From Pegoplata infirma (taxonomy: Eukaryota; Arthropoda; Insecta; Diptera; Anthomyiidae): 64,000 nucleotides of DNA. Shown piece by piece: positions 1 through 10,893 of this stretch. Position 1 is the first letter of the stretch. Every line of letters begins with the position of its first letter. The notes under the pieces were generated by a model. It was given only the letters and a program-made list of their open reading frames with translations. It ran no database searches and was not told the DNA's origin. The DNA lies in assembly GCA_963921195.1 (NCBI GenBank), contig OY992537.1, forward strand, positions 133,446,694 through 133,510,693, given 5' to 3'. Position numbers and translations under genes: made by a program.

Positions 1-25
1 TCATAAAACCTAAAATATATTTAAA

Positions 26-74
26 GTAGGTTTATTTGACAGATATTGCAGGAACAATTGTCAAATAAACCTAC
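26..74. repeat. 16-bp perfect inverted repeat (hairpin)
   Basis: Positions 26-41 and 59-74 are perfect inverted copies (GTAGGTTTATTTGACA) around a 17-bp loop. This is probably the end of a small inverted-repeat element, but no target duplication can be defined at the window edge. Confidence 0.6.
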
Positions 75-119
75 AATAAGTCTGTTATAAGTATTATGAA
101 TAAGAGCCTTAATTACTAA

Positions 120-600
120 TGAAAATTAAAAAAAAAATAATTACCATTGGTATGGCATCACTTAAAAAAAATAATTACCATTAGTAAAAGTCGTCACAAT
201 ATTGTCAAAATCTTTAATATTTGGAAATATCTGTTGTTTTTTGTTATATGGTGTTTTAGTTTTTCACATTTTATAAACCAAACACACGTTCATTGCCTTT
301 GTATAACACAATATTTGAAATTTTTATTTGCATTTTGTTTTTTTCTTTAACATTTTCATATTTTTTTTTGTAAAAACATACTTTGATGTTTAAATTTTGA
401 ACTTTTCAAAAAAACAAAAATGTGCAAACCAATGGTTTTAAAACCAATTATAATTGGTGTTTTTCAACAATTGGTGCATTTCATTACCATTAGTAATTAT
501 TTTTTCAATTAAAAAAATTTAATTACCATTAAATGGTAATGAAAATTTGTTCATTACCATTGATATCAACCAATGGTAATTAAATTTCAATGGTAATGAA
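120..600. repeat. AT-rich repeat with recurring ATTACCATT / AATGGTAAT motifs
   Basis: The motif ATTACCATT and its complement AATGGTAAT recur many times near 140-185 and 480-595, so the segment folds on itself. It looks like a MITE-type foldback. The short open frame here is AT-rich and shows no family signature. No coding content is claimed. Confidence 0.45.
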
Positions 601-1010
601 AAATTCCCATCTATGGCTTTAAATATATAGCACTGCAAAAAATGTAATGAATTTCTTGGCTAAGAAAAATTTGTGGACGTAGTTTTCAAGACCCGATGTT
701 TTTTAAAGGCAGATTACCATGTCTTCGACTTTGCGAACTGTACAAATTCAAAATGTCATTAGTGACATTACGAACAATACAAAAATAAAATTACACACAT
801 GCTTCGTTCTTATCGTACAAAAAAAACAAAAACATTAATTACTTATCCGAATTTTCCATTTTTCTGGGACACTTCACATTTATCTTTCCTTAAAAACCTA
901 ATTAGAACTATTACTAACATAAAAAATCGATCCGGTCATAAGTATTCGACTTAAAGCGATTTAACATATTTAGACCAAAGTGGGCATTTAAATTTATGTG
1001 GTAAGTTTAA
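601..1010. other. no recognisable feature
   Basis: AT-rich sequence in which I see no gene, RNA or clear repeat boundary. Confidence 0.4.
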
Positions 1011-2627
1011 TTTGTACATAACAATACCCAAGGATTTGAAATCATTTGTACCAGTTTTAAGCGGAATCTATATATTTTTTTTTATAATATATCGAATTAG
1101 ATTAAATATGAGTTTCAGATACATCGAAAAAAAGTGGGAAAGGACAATTTTTCTTTCCGAACAACCATATAGACTATTACGATCCGGGCGTTCTCAAGTG
1201 TTAAAAATTTTAAAGATATTGAAAAATGTGGGCGTTTAAGAGGTCGAAAACAATAATTTTTCCTTAAAAACCTTACTTGGACTATGATCGTCGTTCTAAG
1301 GTCATTCTAAGGTTTCCGTAAAAATCTTAGTTAGACTGTGACGAACGTTTACAAAAAAAAAAAACCAAATCGGTCTTGCCGATCTTCTATTTTAAATATG
1401 AATATCGAAAAAAAAGTGGGCGTGAAAAATTTTTATTTCCGTTTAAACCTAAGTTGGACTTTGACGAACATTTAAAACAAAAGTTAAGCCAAATCGATGC
1501 AGCCGTTCTTCGATTTAATATATATCAAAAAAGTGGACGTAAAATTGGGAGTGGCGATTTTTTCTTTCCGTAAAAACCTAAGTTGGAGTATGACGAACAT
1601 ATTAAAAAAAGTTTAGCCAAATCGGTTCAGACGCTTTCCGATTTGAGATACATCAAAAAAAGAGGCGTAAAAGTGGGCGTGGTTAATTTATTTCCCGTAA
1701 AAACCTAACACGAACTTTAAAAAAAAATATATTATCCAAATCGGTACAGCCGTTCTCATGTGATGCGATTGCCAATGAATAATATTTATTTTCCTAAAGA
1801 GCGAATTTTAGATATATCGACAAAAGTTGGTAGACAACTTTTCTTACCGTAAAACTCATTTGAATTTAACCAATTCAGTCCATCCATTTTCAAGTGATGC
1901 GATTTTATATATATCAAAAAGGGGGCGTGGAAATGGAAAATTGTTCTTTCCGAAAAACCTTAGGACGATGATGAACATAAAAAACAAAATTGGCCAAATT
2001 GATCCAGCCGTTCAACGATTTAAAATATACATATAGAAAAAAGTGAGCGTAAAAGTAGGCGTGACCAATTTTTCTTTCCTTAAAAATCTTTTGCGGACTA
2101 TAATCAAATCGGCGTAGCCGTTCTAGTTTTTTCGATACATAGAAGAAAGTGGGCGTGGGCAATTTACGTTTCCGTAAAAACCTTTGCTGAATTATGACGA
2201 ATATTTTCAACACAAATTAGGGAAAGTGAGAGTGGTGAATTTCTTTTTTTCGTAAAAATCAAAGTTGGACTATGATTAAAATTCATTAAAAAAATTAAGT
2301 CAAATCGGTCCAGACGTTCTTAGATTTTAGATAAATCGAAAAAAGTGGGCGGTAAAGTGGGCGTGGTCGATTTTTCTTTCTGTAAAAACTTTAAATTTGT
2401 TACTACGAACATTTAAGTAAAAAATTAGCCAAATCGGTGAAGCCGTTTTCCGATTTTAAATAAATCTAAAAAAGTGGGCGTAAAAGTGGGCGTGGCCAAT
2501 TTTTCTTAACGTAAAAACCTAAGTTGGACTATGACGCACATTTAAAAAAAAAAATTGTCCAAATCGGTCCAGCCGTTCTCAACTGATGCTGTTACCAACG
2601 AACGACAATTGATTTTTATTTATATAG
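1011..2627. repeat. diverged tandem repeat (GTGGGCGT / AAATCGGTCCAGCCGTTCT units)
   Basis: About ten degenerate units of roughly 110-160 bp. Each carries a GTGGGCGT(GG) motif, a TTTTTCTTTCCGTAAAAACC stretch, TTGGACTATGACGAAC and AAATCGGTCCAGCCGTTCT. Clear instances lie near 1416, 1532, 1672, 1922, 2149, 2346 and 2477. The array ends in TTTATTTATATAGATA near 2627, which looks like the end of a mobile element. Open frames across it differ from unit to unit and are shadows of the repeat. Superfamily not assigned. Confidence 0.6.
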
Positions 2628-4061
2628 ATAAATAATTTTTTGAATTTTTTGTCTATAAAAAAATAACCAACACAAGTAGGTAAAAACCAATGACTTTTTT
2701 TCAAAAAATGCTAACAATAAAAAAAAATAACGTGCACAAATCTTTAAAAATTAAAGTAGAATCACTTATTTTTACTTGCAGAACAAAAATAAATGACTTT
2801 AAAAATTGAAGGCTAATGAAAGTCCTTATTTTTTATGTTGTTATTTTTGAAACAAAGAACAGAAATAGTCATTTAATAAAACTGAACATTGAACAAATGT
2901 TTTTTCTTTTAAAAGCGACAAAACGTAAAACTTTTTAAATAAACAACGTGAAACTTTTTAAATACAAACAGTTAATGGTATAATTTTTTGAGTGCAGTTA
3001 TTATTTTATGTGTAGCAGATTTTCTCAGAATTTGGGCCGCTAAGATAAAAAAATAAATATTTTTGTTGGTCACATAAAATTCATTAAGCTGATATGTGAA
3101 ATTTACACAATTTATCGTAAAATCTTAAACAAATTGATGGCTTGAAAAAAGTTTCTTTGTAATTTCACAGAGATATTATTTTGAGTGTATCTACGTACCT
3201 TGTGTTATATGCAAGAAAGGGATTTTCTGATAGGCTGGATGTCTGGCTGACTGTAAACTACACATACATACACACGCTTTACTTTAATTTTTTTTGCATG
3301 AACACATTCTAAATACAATCTGTGTCATATCTCACGTAAAATATAAGGTAATTTGTGGAAATTTGATGTTTATCGTTAAATTGTTTTTTATTTTCAACAA
3401 CAATTGTACTTAAATATTGTTGTTGCTGTTGTTGTTGCTGTTGTTATATCACTCACTCTCTTTTGAGGATTTTCTATTGCTATTAACGTATGTATTCCAC
3501 AAATAGAAACAAAAAACAACAACAACAACTGCCTTTATCCAGTGAATATGCAACATGCCATGAAGTTGATGACTCCTTATTGCTTATTGTTGTTGTTACC
3601 AATATGTATTTAATGTTTAAACAACACAGCTGTTAGTTAATGGTTAATACACGTAGTTACAGCAACAACAAAAAAAGTCATAATAATAACAATTTAGTCA
3701 GCCATAAAAGAAATATTCAATGACAGCAACATTTTTTTTTTAAATACTTTAACAATTTTGCAAATTGTTGTTACACTCTTTGTATGGTTGAGTGATTAAA
3801 ATCTTAATGTAATTATTAAATGTGAGCATAAAAAAAAGAAATTGCGATTAAGAGGAATTTTAAAGGGATTTAGTTTCTAAAACGTATAATTCGTTGATCC
3901 ACCTTTTAAGGAAGGGAACTAGTCCTGTGACCGGTTATGCACTCGTCTAAAGTGACAACGACAGGTCCTAGACTTGAAAATTTTTTTGATAAGGACCTAA
4001 CACTTTAACATGGCCCAGATTCTAGGACGGGGTTGTCAATTGTTGACATGTCACAAAACAA
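2628..4061. other. AT-rich unassigned sequence
   Basis: I find no gene or bounded repeat here apart from the GTT-type microsatellite near 3.4 kb and scattered AACAAC/GTTGTT runs, for example at 3510-3530, 3590 and 3660. Confidence 0.4.
3412..3446. repeat. (TTG)n microsatellite with CTG interruptions
   Basis: A run of TTGTTG and CTGTTG triplets. Complementary AACAAC triplets occur about 90 bp downstream. Confidence 0.7.
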
Positions 4062-4307
4062 GTAAGAAAGTTATAGTGGGTCGAGATCGATCATATAATA
4101 CAATACACCAGCGTTTCCCGGAAAATGGGTCCCTAGTTCAAACATGGACCGATTGGATCTATCTTATGTCAAATCTTTAATAAGTGTAAAAAAACCCTCA
4201 CAAACCAAATTTAAGTGAAAAAGGCCTCAATTTGTTACCAATAAACCGATTTAACTGAATATCGGGCAAATTTTCATATGGCGCCTAAGTCCAAATATGG
4301 TCCGATT

Positions 4308-5097
4308 CACAATGATACAAAGTCGAACTTTCCGAATCGAAATGGGATGAAACCAAAAGCAAACGAAAGTTGGCATTTTACATAACAACACCCTTAAGGC
4401 TTTTTTTTCAGTTCAGCGATATATATTATTTTACAAGCATTTAAAGTTGGTGATTTAAAGAATTTAAAGTTTTTTCTTTTTCTGGTCAAATTAAAAATTA
4501 AGCTCAAAACTACGTTAGCTATAACCGGTATGAATTTCGCTGCAATTGGTCCCGTACCTTCTTCGTAAAAAGCAAAAGTATTCAAAATAAACTATTATGC
4601 AACGTTGCGTATGATTGTTATTTAAAGGCAATTACAATATTAATCATACGCCACTTATAAAATTTTTCAAGAAACTATTATTATAATTATATAGGGAATT
4701 CACATGGGTATCGTATTTGGTGTTGTATGTCCTATCTAAAAACAGGGTTGGTTAAACTATAAATTAATAATACGACACTTACACGATATGACGATACAAC
4801 ATTTATACCTCTGTTTTGTGTGCTATTTTCAAGTATGCTAACAAGAAGAGAATCTAAGAGAAAATTATCAAATGAGCGGTAAATAATTTTTACCAACCCT
4901 GTTTTTAGATAGGACATACAACATATACAACAAATACGATACCCATGTAGATTCCCTAATAATAAAAGTTCACAAACATCAAATGCGTTTAAAAAAAATC
5001 TAGCGCTGAACTAAAAACAGCCTTGAGGGCTGTGTTATGAAATATTTTAACTTTTATTTTGGTTTCATCCCATTCCGATTATGGTTGTTGCACTGTG
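4308..5097. mobile_element. foldback element with CACAATG / CACAGTG ends
   Basis: The left arm (4308-4480, starting CACAATG, with GAAATGGGATGAAACC near 4340) is inverted in the right arm (4985-5097, ending CACTGTG, with GGTTTCATCCCATTCC). It sits inside repeat H: the sequence on either side matches the uninterrupted copy near 29380. A single related arm lies at 30494-30630. No transposase is present, so it is non-autonomous. The target duplication is unclear. The middle is filled by another MITE (4692-4958). Confidence 0.5.
4692..4958. mobile_element. 267-bp palindromic MITE
   Basis: Ends are TAGGGAATTCACATGGG and the inverse of TAGGGAATCTACATGGG. The inverted similarity runs about 60 bp inward to CTATCTAAAAACAGGGTTGG on the left and its complement near 4900 on the right. 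Non-autonomous, nested in the foldback element. Confidence 0.65.
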
Positions 5098-5537
5098 TTA
5101 TAATCAGATTTGATTAGGTTATTAAAGTACGCGTTAAACACACACAAACAAAATTTTATTTAAGTACTTTCTATTTCATGAAATTTGGGAGATTTAAGTG
5201 AATATCGGGAAGATGGTTTGTACGGGGGCTACAAGAATAACCGGTTCGGTTCTTTTAAAATTCGGAATAGTGTATTCGAATACAAAACACGTTTACCTGC
5301 CAAATTTGGAAAGGGTATCTATTATAATACGGTTATTAGAGTTATTTGAGCCAAAATTAAAAAGGATATGGGGGCTAGGTAGGTTTGCCAGGCGGCCTGG
5401 AATGGTCTGGATTGTCCAGTTATTTTGGGTCTAGTCCAGTTTTCAGCTAAAATTTAATTTGTCCAGTTAAAAAATATTTTTTTTTTTTTTAATTTTAACA
5501 AATTTTTTTGTATTAAATATATTTTACAATTTTTTTA

Positions 5538-6444
5538 CAAAGGGGTGGTCCAATAACAAGTATCTTTTTAAAAATGCAATAACATGATCAATACTCAACT
5601 TTTTTTGGAATGTTATGGCTTTATTTGAAAGAACAAACATTCCCGTTTTTTATGGCAAACACCTTCATTGATGCGTCCTCGGCTTTCTCCGCTGTATCGC
5701 GTTGTAGCGCAGTACTGCGCTGCCAAACTGCACGTTTTTCGAAAAAAAGTTTTTAACCGAAATAAGGCACTCAAATGAGGTTATGTTAACAAACTAATTG
5801 CTACATCTTGGGATTGTAAAACTCGCACGGTATTGTAAAGAATCCAATTCATCTATAGGAAGCAACATATTTGAGTATCAGCATCATTACACAATATTTA
5901 AAAAAATACAGCTGAAAACCCCATTTTCGTCAAAGATGAGCACTACAGAGCCATGATTACCGACTTTTTGTTGGCCGTAAAAGAATATATCAACTTGGAT
6001 GACATTTATTTTCAGAAGGATGTCGCAATATGTACCACAGTCCATCAAATAATCGATATTTTGCGCACTTAGTTCGGAAATCGTGTTTTTAGCCATATTC
6101 GCGGTGACGATTGATCACTTCAGAGCTGCCGATTAAAACCTTTAGACATTTTTTTGAGGGGTCTCGTGAAAGATTCATGCAACATGGGAAATCCAGAAAT
6201 GTTCTCGGCTCTTTCGACGAATATCGTTCAAGCCATTCGTGAGATAGAACCAGAAACATTAGAAAAATGGGTGCCGAGGATGAGCTACTGCGGAGCTGCC
6301 TGGGTTAGCCGCATGAATGAAGTCGTTTGCCATAAATAATGGGAATATTTTCTCTTTCAAATAAAGCCATAAGGTTCCAAAACTATTGAGTATTGTTCAT
6401 TTCATTGCATGTTTTAAAAAGATACTTGTTATTGGACCACCCTG
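5538..6444 (+). mobile_element. degenerate Tc1/mariner-superfamily element, probable DD41D type
   Basis: Terminal inverted repeats of about 30 bp: GGGTGGTCCAATAACAAG at the left (from 5543) and its complement ending at 6444. The right end reads GGACCACCCTG followed by TA, and TA also precedes the left end, as expected for TA-targeting elements. The leftmost bases have decayed. Inside is a broken transposase C-terminal half (5914-6339). Confidence 0.7.
5914..6339 (+). pseudogene. mariner-like transposase, C-terminal fragment, dead
   Basis: A single reading frame of 142 codons resembles the second half of the DDE/D transposase catalytic domain of the Tc1/mariner superfamily. It runs through HYRAMITDF, DIYFQKD (second catalytic Asp), LKPLDIFLRG (third catalytic Asp) and NIVQAIREIEPETLEKW. 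The count from one Asp to the other leaves 41 residues between them, the DD41D (rosa-like) spacing. Two in-frame stops, one before FGNRVFS and one before SLQSC, kill it. The usual Trp-Pro-Pro stretch before the last Asp is also damaged. Family membership is fairly sure; the DD41D subgroup rests on the spacing alone. Confidence 0.7.
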
Positions 6445-6590
6445 TACTTCTCGAATAAAACATAAATCAAAAAAATATAAAAATATGAATTTAGCTTGAA
6501 AATGCTGAAATGGACCAAAATCGCAGATCATAATTTTCGGACCAAAATCGTGTTTTTATATTTTTTTTTTATATTTTGTAGATACACACA

Positions 6591-6795
6591 CACAGAAAAC
6601 AAATTTGCTAATTTCCAACTGAAATTCAGTTGTTGCAGCAAAAATTCGGTTGATGCATTTGAATTAAGATTGTAACAACTGAATGTCAGTAGTTTCAACT
6701 GAATTTTGTTGATATAACTGTATTTTAATTGAAACAACTACAAAATTTATTTGCCACAGCGAAATATAGTAGTTGGAAATTTATTTTTCTCTGTG
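6591..6795. mobile_element. 205-bp MITE with CACAGAAAA ends
   Basis: Starts CACAGAAAACAAATTT and ends with the inverse of CACAGAGAAAAATAAATTT. Interior ACTGAAATTCAGTTG motifs recur. A right-end fragment in reverse orientation lies at 62900-63019 and a left end near 58027, so it is a dispersed family. Non-coding. Confidence 0.6.
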
Positions 6796-7072
6796 CACTT
6801 AATATTTTCCAACTTTTGAGACCAATTTGGATAAAAAAACAATTTTTATGTTAAAAAATCAGCATCTGTAGACCAAAATTTCGGTTTTGGAATTTTTTAA
6901 ATATTTTTCCAATAAAGTGCGGAAAATTTCCGAATTTTTGAGTCGGATTAAGTTATAAAATTCGGATATAAATTTTGGTCGAAATACGTAATTTTTTCCA
7001 ACTTTGACTGCTGGTTGCCGACTGAAGATGACCTTGCAAAATTTTTTCATACATTTTCCCACAATCAGCAAT

Positions 7073-7077
7073 CGGCC
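7073..7077. repeat. Transib target-site duplication, left (CGGCC)
   Basis: CGGCC immediately precedes the first base of the Transib element. The same five bases follow its last base at 10863-10867. Transib elements are known for 5-bp GC-rich duplications. Confidence 0.9.
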
Positions 7078-7114
7078 CACTGTGGTCAATATTTTGAGAT
7101 AGCGGCCAAAACTC
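7078..7114 (+). repeat. Transib 5' terminal inverted repeat
   Basis: Begins CACTGTGGTCAAT and continues to GAGATAGCGGCCAAAACTC. It differs from the 3' repeat at positions 4, 14, 16, 17, 18 and 29. Confidence 0.92.
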
Positions 7115-7825
7115 CTTTTGGTTTTTGTTCTCCGATTTTAAAGTTATTAGACTCATATGAAAGTAGACAGTAGTAAACCTCGGGAGCCAAAAAATTAGAA
7201 CTCTATTTCAACTATTTCACTGAAAACAGGGTGGTCCAAGATGGGCTTTTTCAGAATTTAGTAAATTTATGATATTTTTAGTTAATTTTTAAAGTTTAAA
7301 TGATCATAACTTTTTTGTTTTTCAAGATTTTTGGACGAAATAAATTTTGTGTTGCAACTTAACTTATTTCCTATTACTGGTAAAAAAATTGAAGCTCTAC
7401 TGTTTTCAGAACAATTCAAATATTTTTTTTAAAAAAGGTCAAATTTCTCGGAAATTTCCTACTTCATAGAGCACAACTCCTGTGAGTCAAGCTGAGTCAA
7501 AACACAAATTTACTATTTTGTAGTCCTAACTCTCCCCTACATTCCTATATATACATGTCCATGCATCGGGACTGCACTTTTTGAGCTACAGCAATTTTTC
7601 TGACCCAAGGTAAGATATTCGGTACAAATGCACGTCATATTTTTTGAGAAGTTATTTGTATGTGAAAGTGGCTATTATGCATATATTTCGATGAAATTTT
7701 GTACAAGAGTTCTTATTGACCCAAAAAATAATTCTGTTGAAATTAGGAGAAGTTGGCCCATATTTGGACCTAGTCCACATAGAAGGGTGTATTAAAATTT
7801 TGACAAAAATGACAATAGAACTCTC

Positions 7826-8176
7826 AAATTATGTGGTATCTGGCAATTCATTTGGAAAAGGTAAAATATTATTTTATTGCCATCTAATATTACATAACTT
7901 AAATACCTGAAAATTGCAAATAAATTTAAAACCAATGGAAATAACTGGTAAAACCAAGTACCTGTTATATTATTACCAGTACCCGTTAACTTTTAAATTA
8001 TGTGGTATCTAGCAATTCATTTGGAAAAGGTAAAAAAGATTTTATTTTATTTTATTTTATTTTATTTTATTTTATTTTTTTATCTAATATTACACAACTT
8101 AAATACCTGAAAATTGCAAATAAATTTAAAACCAATGGAAATAACTGGTAAAACCAAGTACCTGTTATATTATGTT
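7826..8176 (+). repeat. direct duplication of ~150-170 bp inside Transib 5' region
   Basis: Two copies begin AATTATGTGGTATCT and end CAAGTACCTGTTATATTA (about 7826-7971 and 7995-8176). They lie upstream of the transposase start. The second copy carries a (TTTTA)n expansion at about 8039-8077. No function is evident. Confidence 0.75.
8039..8080 (+). repeat. (TTTTA)n microsatellite
   Basis: About eight TTTTA pentamers within the second copy of the Transib duplication. The first copy has only one or two pentamers at the same place. Confidence 0.8.
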
Positions 8177-8264
8177 TCAAAGAGGTAAAAAAGATCATGT
8201 TAAAACTTCGAGCAATAGTATATTAATCCATGCATTCATTTTTTTCTTCATTATTGTTTAAACA

Positions 8265-10263
8265 ATGGCTAAATTCAGTTATAGTGTTCTATCTGATATA
8301 TTTTTTGAACGGAAAGATGAAAACGACATTATTTTACATATAATGAATAATCCATTCATCAAAATATGCGACAAACAAAAAATTAAAATTCATAACTTAA
8401 AAATAAAAAACTTTTTAAATACTTTAAGAAAACGGTACAATCAATGTTCCAGAAACAAGAAATTGTTTTACTCACGCAACCAAGAATGGCTAAGAAATAA
8501 ACTTATTTTTAAAAAGCCATCAGTAACTACCACGGAAACTGGAAAAGGTGGTCGACCAGCAAAGCCAATTGATAATTGTAGTGAAAGATCACGAAGACGC
8601 AAGCTTAAACATATCAATGAAGAAGTTTCTTGTAGTATCATAAAGGATTCATTTCTGCATCAAATTCAACCATCGAAAACTAAAAAGAGTAAAATTGCTA
8701 TCATTGAAAAAATAGTGGAAGCAAGCCCCAGACGCACAAAATGGATTTTCGAAAGTATGCCGACACCAACTGAAGAAAATAAATTTACTCCAGAAGAAGC
8801 ATTTGCACTATTTTTGGATTTGAAAATGACTAAAAACCAATATACAGAATTGCGGAAAAAAATTGTGGAATTTTTCCATCATATCGAGATATAGTTTCTG
8901 CCAAAAAAGATTGTGTAACTTCAAGTTCAGCAGAAATAAAATTGCAGGATCTTCTTGAACACACTGCAGAACGATTATTAAAGACATTTGATGCTGACTA
9001 TTTAAAGAAGTTTAAAAATTGCAGCATGACTTTAATTTCTAAATGGGGATGTGATGGGTCCTCTGGCCAGAAACAATACAAACAATGTAATGCGGAAAAT
9101 TCTTCAGATGCCAATTTATTCATGATTTCTTTCGTTCCATTACGTTTAACAAAAACTTATATTGGTTCAGAGCCGTCAACTAGAAGAGCTGCAGAGATAG
9201 ATTTATGGAAGAATGAAATTCCCTCGTCAACAAAATTTTGTAGACCAATAAAGTTTGCTTACAAAAAAGAAACTAAAGATGTCATAACTGAAGAAGTTGG
9301 CAAAATAAGAGATGAAATTAAAGAACTTCAACCAGTGATATTTGAATTTAATGACCAATGCATCGAAGTTAACTTTAAAATGTCACTTACAATGATCGAT
9401 GGAAAAGCTGCACAAGCTTTAACCGAAACAAAGTCTTCGTCAAGCTGCACCATATGCCAAAAAACATCAAGTCAATTGAGCCAACCACCAACACAAGACG
9501 ATAGTTTTAATGAAGCATATGAATTTGGAATGTCACCTCTTCATGCTAGAATTCGTTTTATGGAGCATATTCTTAAATTGGGATACGATTTGGAATTTGG
9601 CCCGTTAGGCGAAACAGTGAGAAACAACAAAGAAAATTTGGAAAAAAGAAAGCAAAAAAAAAAAAAGATATTCAAGAAAAATACCGTGAGATAGGCCTTA
9701 TAATTGACCAGCCAAAGCAAGGAGAAGGAAATTCTAATGATGGAAACACAGCAAGGAGATTTTTTTCCGATCCAGAAACTGCAGCTTCTATAACTGGAGT
9801 AGATTATGATTTAATACGACGATTCCAAATCATATTAGAAGTTATAGCATGTAGCAAAAAGATAGATGCAAAAAAATTTGGTCAGTATGCTAATGAGACA
9901 GCAACCCTTTATAACCAAAAATATTCTTGGAGACATATGCCAACCACAGTTCACAAAATTTTGTTCCATGGGGAACAAATAATTCAGCACAATATGCTTC
10001 CAATTGAAGATCTCTCAGAAGAAGCGCAAGAAAAAAGGAACAAAGACTACAGATTCTTTCGCGAGCACAATACAAGAAAAATTTCCAGATATTGTACTAA
10101 TGAAGATCTTATTAATATTTTGTTGTGCACATCAGACCCATATATGTCCAGTATTCGACAAAAATGGAAATCAACCTCATTAGAGTTAGATGAAGAAGCT
10201 AAACAACTACTGCAAAATGAAAATCAAAGCTATTTGGAAGAAATTTTTACTAATATTGTTTAA
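8265..10263 (+). pseudogene. Transib transposase, three frames separated by two homopolymer frameshifts
   Basis: DDE transposase of the Transib family, the relative of the RAG1 core, which cuts and joins the element ends. The ATG at 8265 has a good insect context (AACAATGG). Frame one runs to 8894, frame two from about 8876 to 9694, frame three from 9667 to the stop at 10261. The breaks fall in a T5 run (8871-8875) and an A13 run (9654-9666). Homology continues across both, about 660 codons in all, near the usual family length. Visible landmarks: first catalytic Asp in KWGCDGSSG (9053-9055), second in TMIDGKA (9398-9400), the CTIC zinc pair near 9443-9454 (like RAG1 C727/C730), NDGNTARRFF, the HKILFH His pair (like RAG1 H937/H942), and the catalytic Glu in LSEEAQ (10018-10023). 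An Arg/Lys-rich GRPAKP motif lies in the N-terminal part. All three catalytic residues survive. Family identification is very sure; whether the frameshifts are real or sequence errors is open. Confidence 0.92.
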
Positions 10264-10825
10264 TTAATACTAGTTTAATTTGTTTCTAATTTTAGTATAA
10301 ATTTTTATTAATACATTCAAATAAAATATGTGTGCACTTTAAATCAATAGTAAAAGTTTACTTAAAATTTTATCGATGTTGTGTTCTGTATATAATATAT
10401 CCAAATGGTATTGATATTGTTGGGAATTTCAGTGTTATTTTTCAGTTTAATCCTCGCAAGAATTAGCTTTCTTCCAAAAAAACCAATCTTTGGCCCCTGT
10501 GAATATTGAGACTAAATAAATGTCAGGGGCCAAATGTTGGCATTTTCTGACCAAAATTAAGTTTAGAAATAATAAATAAGTATTGGTTGTAAAATACGAT
10601 TGAAGAAAATAAGAAATTATAAAAAAAAAATACCTATTTAAAATGTCAAAATATTCAACTTTTACATGGAAACTCAACAAAAAATTAAAATGCATTTTTA
10701 ACTCCACATTACTTACGTTCCTATCAGTCGATTTTTACGTTTGAACACGCAAATTGAAGCTTAAAGTCCCTCCTATTGAACAAAACAAATTGCGTAAAAA
10801 AATACCAATCCGGTCAAAAGTTATA

Positions 10826-10862
10826 GAGTTTTGACCGCTATCTCGCGAAATTGACCACTGTG
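10826..10862 (-). repeat. Transib 3' terminal inverted repeat
   Basis: Read inward it begins CACAGTGGTCAATTT, exactly the consensus RAG heptamer CACAGTG, and continues to GAGATAGCGGTCAAAACTC. Confidence 0.92.
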
Positions 10863-10867
10863 CGGCC
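10863..10867. repeat. Transib target-site duplication, right (CGGCC)
   Basis: Identical to 7073-7077. Confidence 0.9.
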
Positions 10868-10893
10868 GTCGTTTGGCAGGTATTACGACATGA

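Larger units (their letters stand above)
4062..5440 (+). repeat. dispersed fly repeat H (split by foldback elements)
   Basis: Begins CAAGTAAGAAAGTTATAG and holds phrases such as GGACCGATTGGAT, CTGAATATCGGGCAAATTTTC and GGGGGCTACAAGAATAACCG. The same phrases occur in reverse complement at 28240-29530, so this is a dispersed family. The copy is interrupted at 4308-5097 by a foldback element. Non-coding as far as I can see. Confidence 0.55.
7078..10862 (+). mobile_element. Transib DNA transposon (RAG1-related), complete ends
   Basis: A 3785-bp element bounded by 37-bp terminal inverted repeats (7078-7114 and 10826-10862, 31 of 37 positions identical) and flanked by the 5-bp duplication CGGCC. 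It encodes one Transib transposase on the plus strand (8265-10263), now split by two frameshifts. About 1.15 kb of non-coding sequence precedes the gene and includes a direct duplication; about 0.56 kb follows it. The ends begin CACTGTG (left) and CACAGTG (right, read inward), the heptamer type shared with RAG recombination signals. Intact ends and a matching duplication suggest fairly recent insertion. As it stands it cannot make its own full transposase, but it could be moved in trans. Confidence 0.93.

Noticed and set aside
7078..10862. Heptamer-like ends read as true V(D)J recombination signals
   Set aside because: Insect-type transposon with its own transposase; the likeness reflects Transib ancestry, and no 12/23-spaced nonamer was found.
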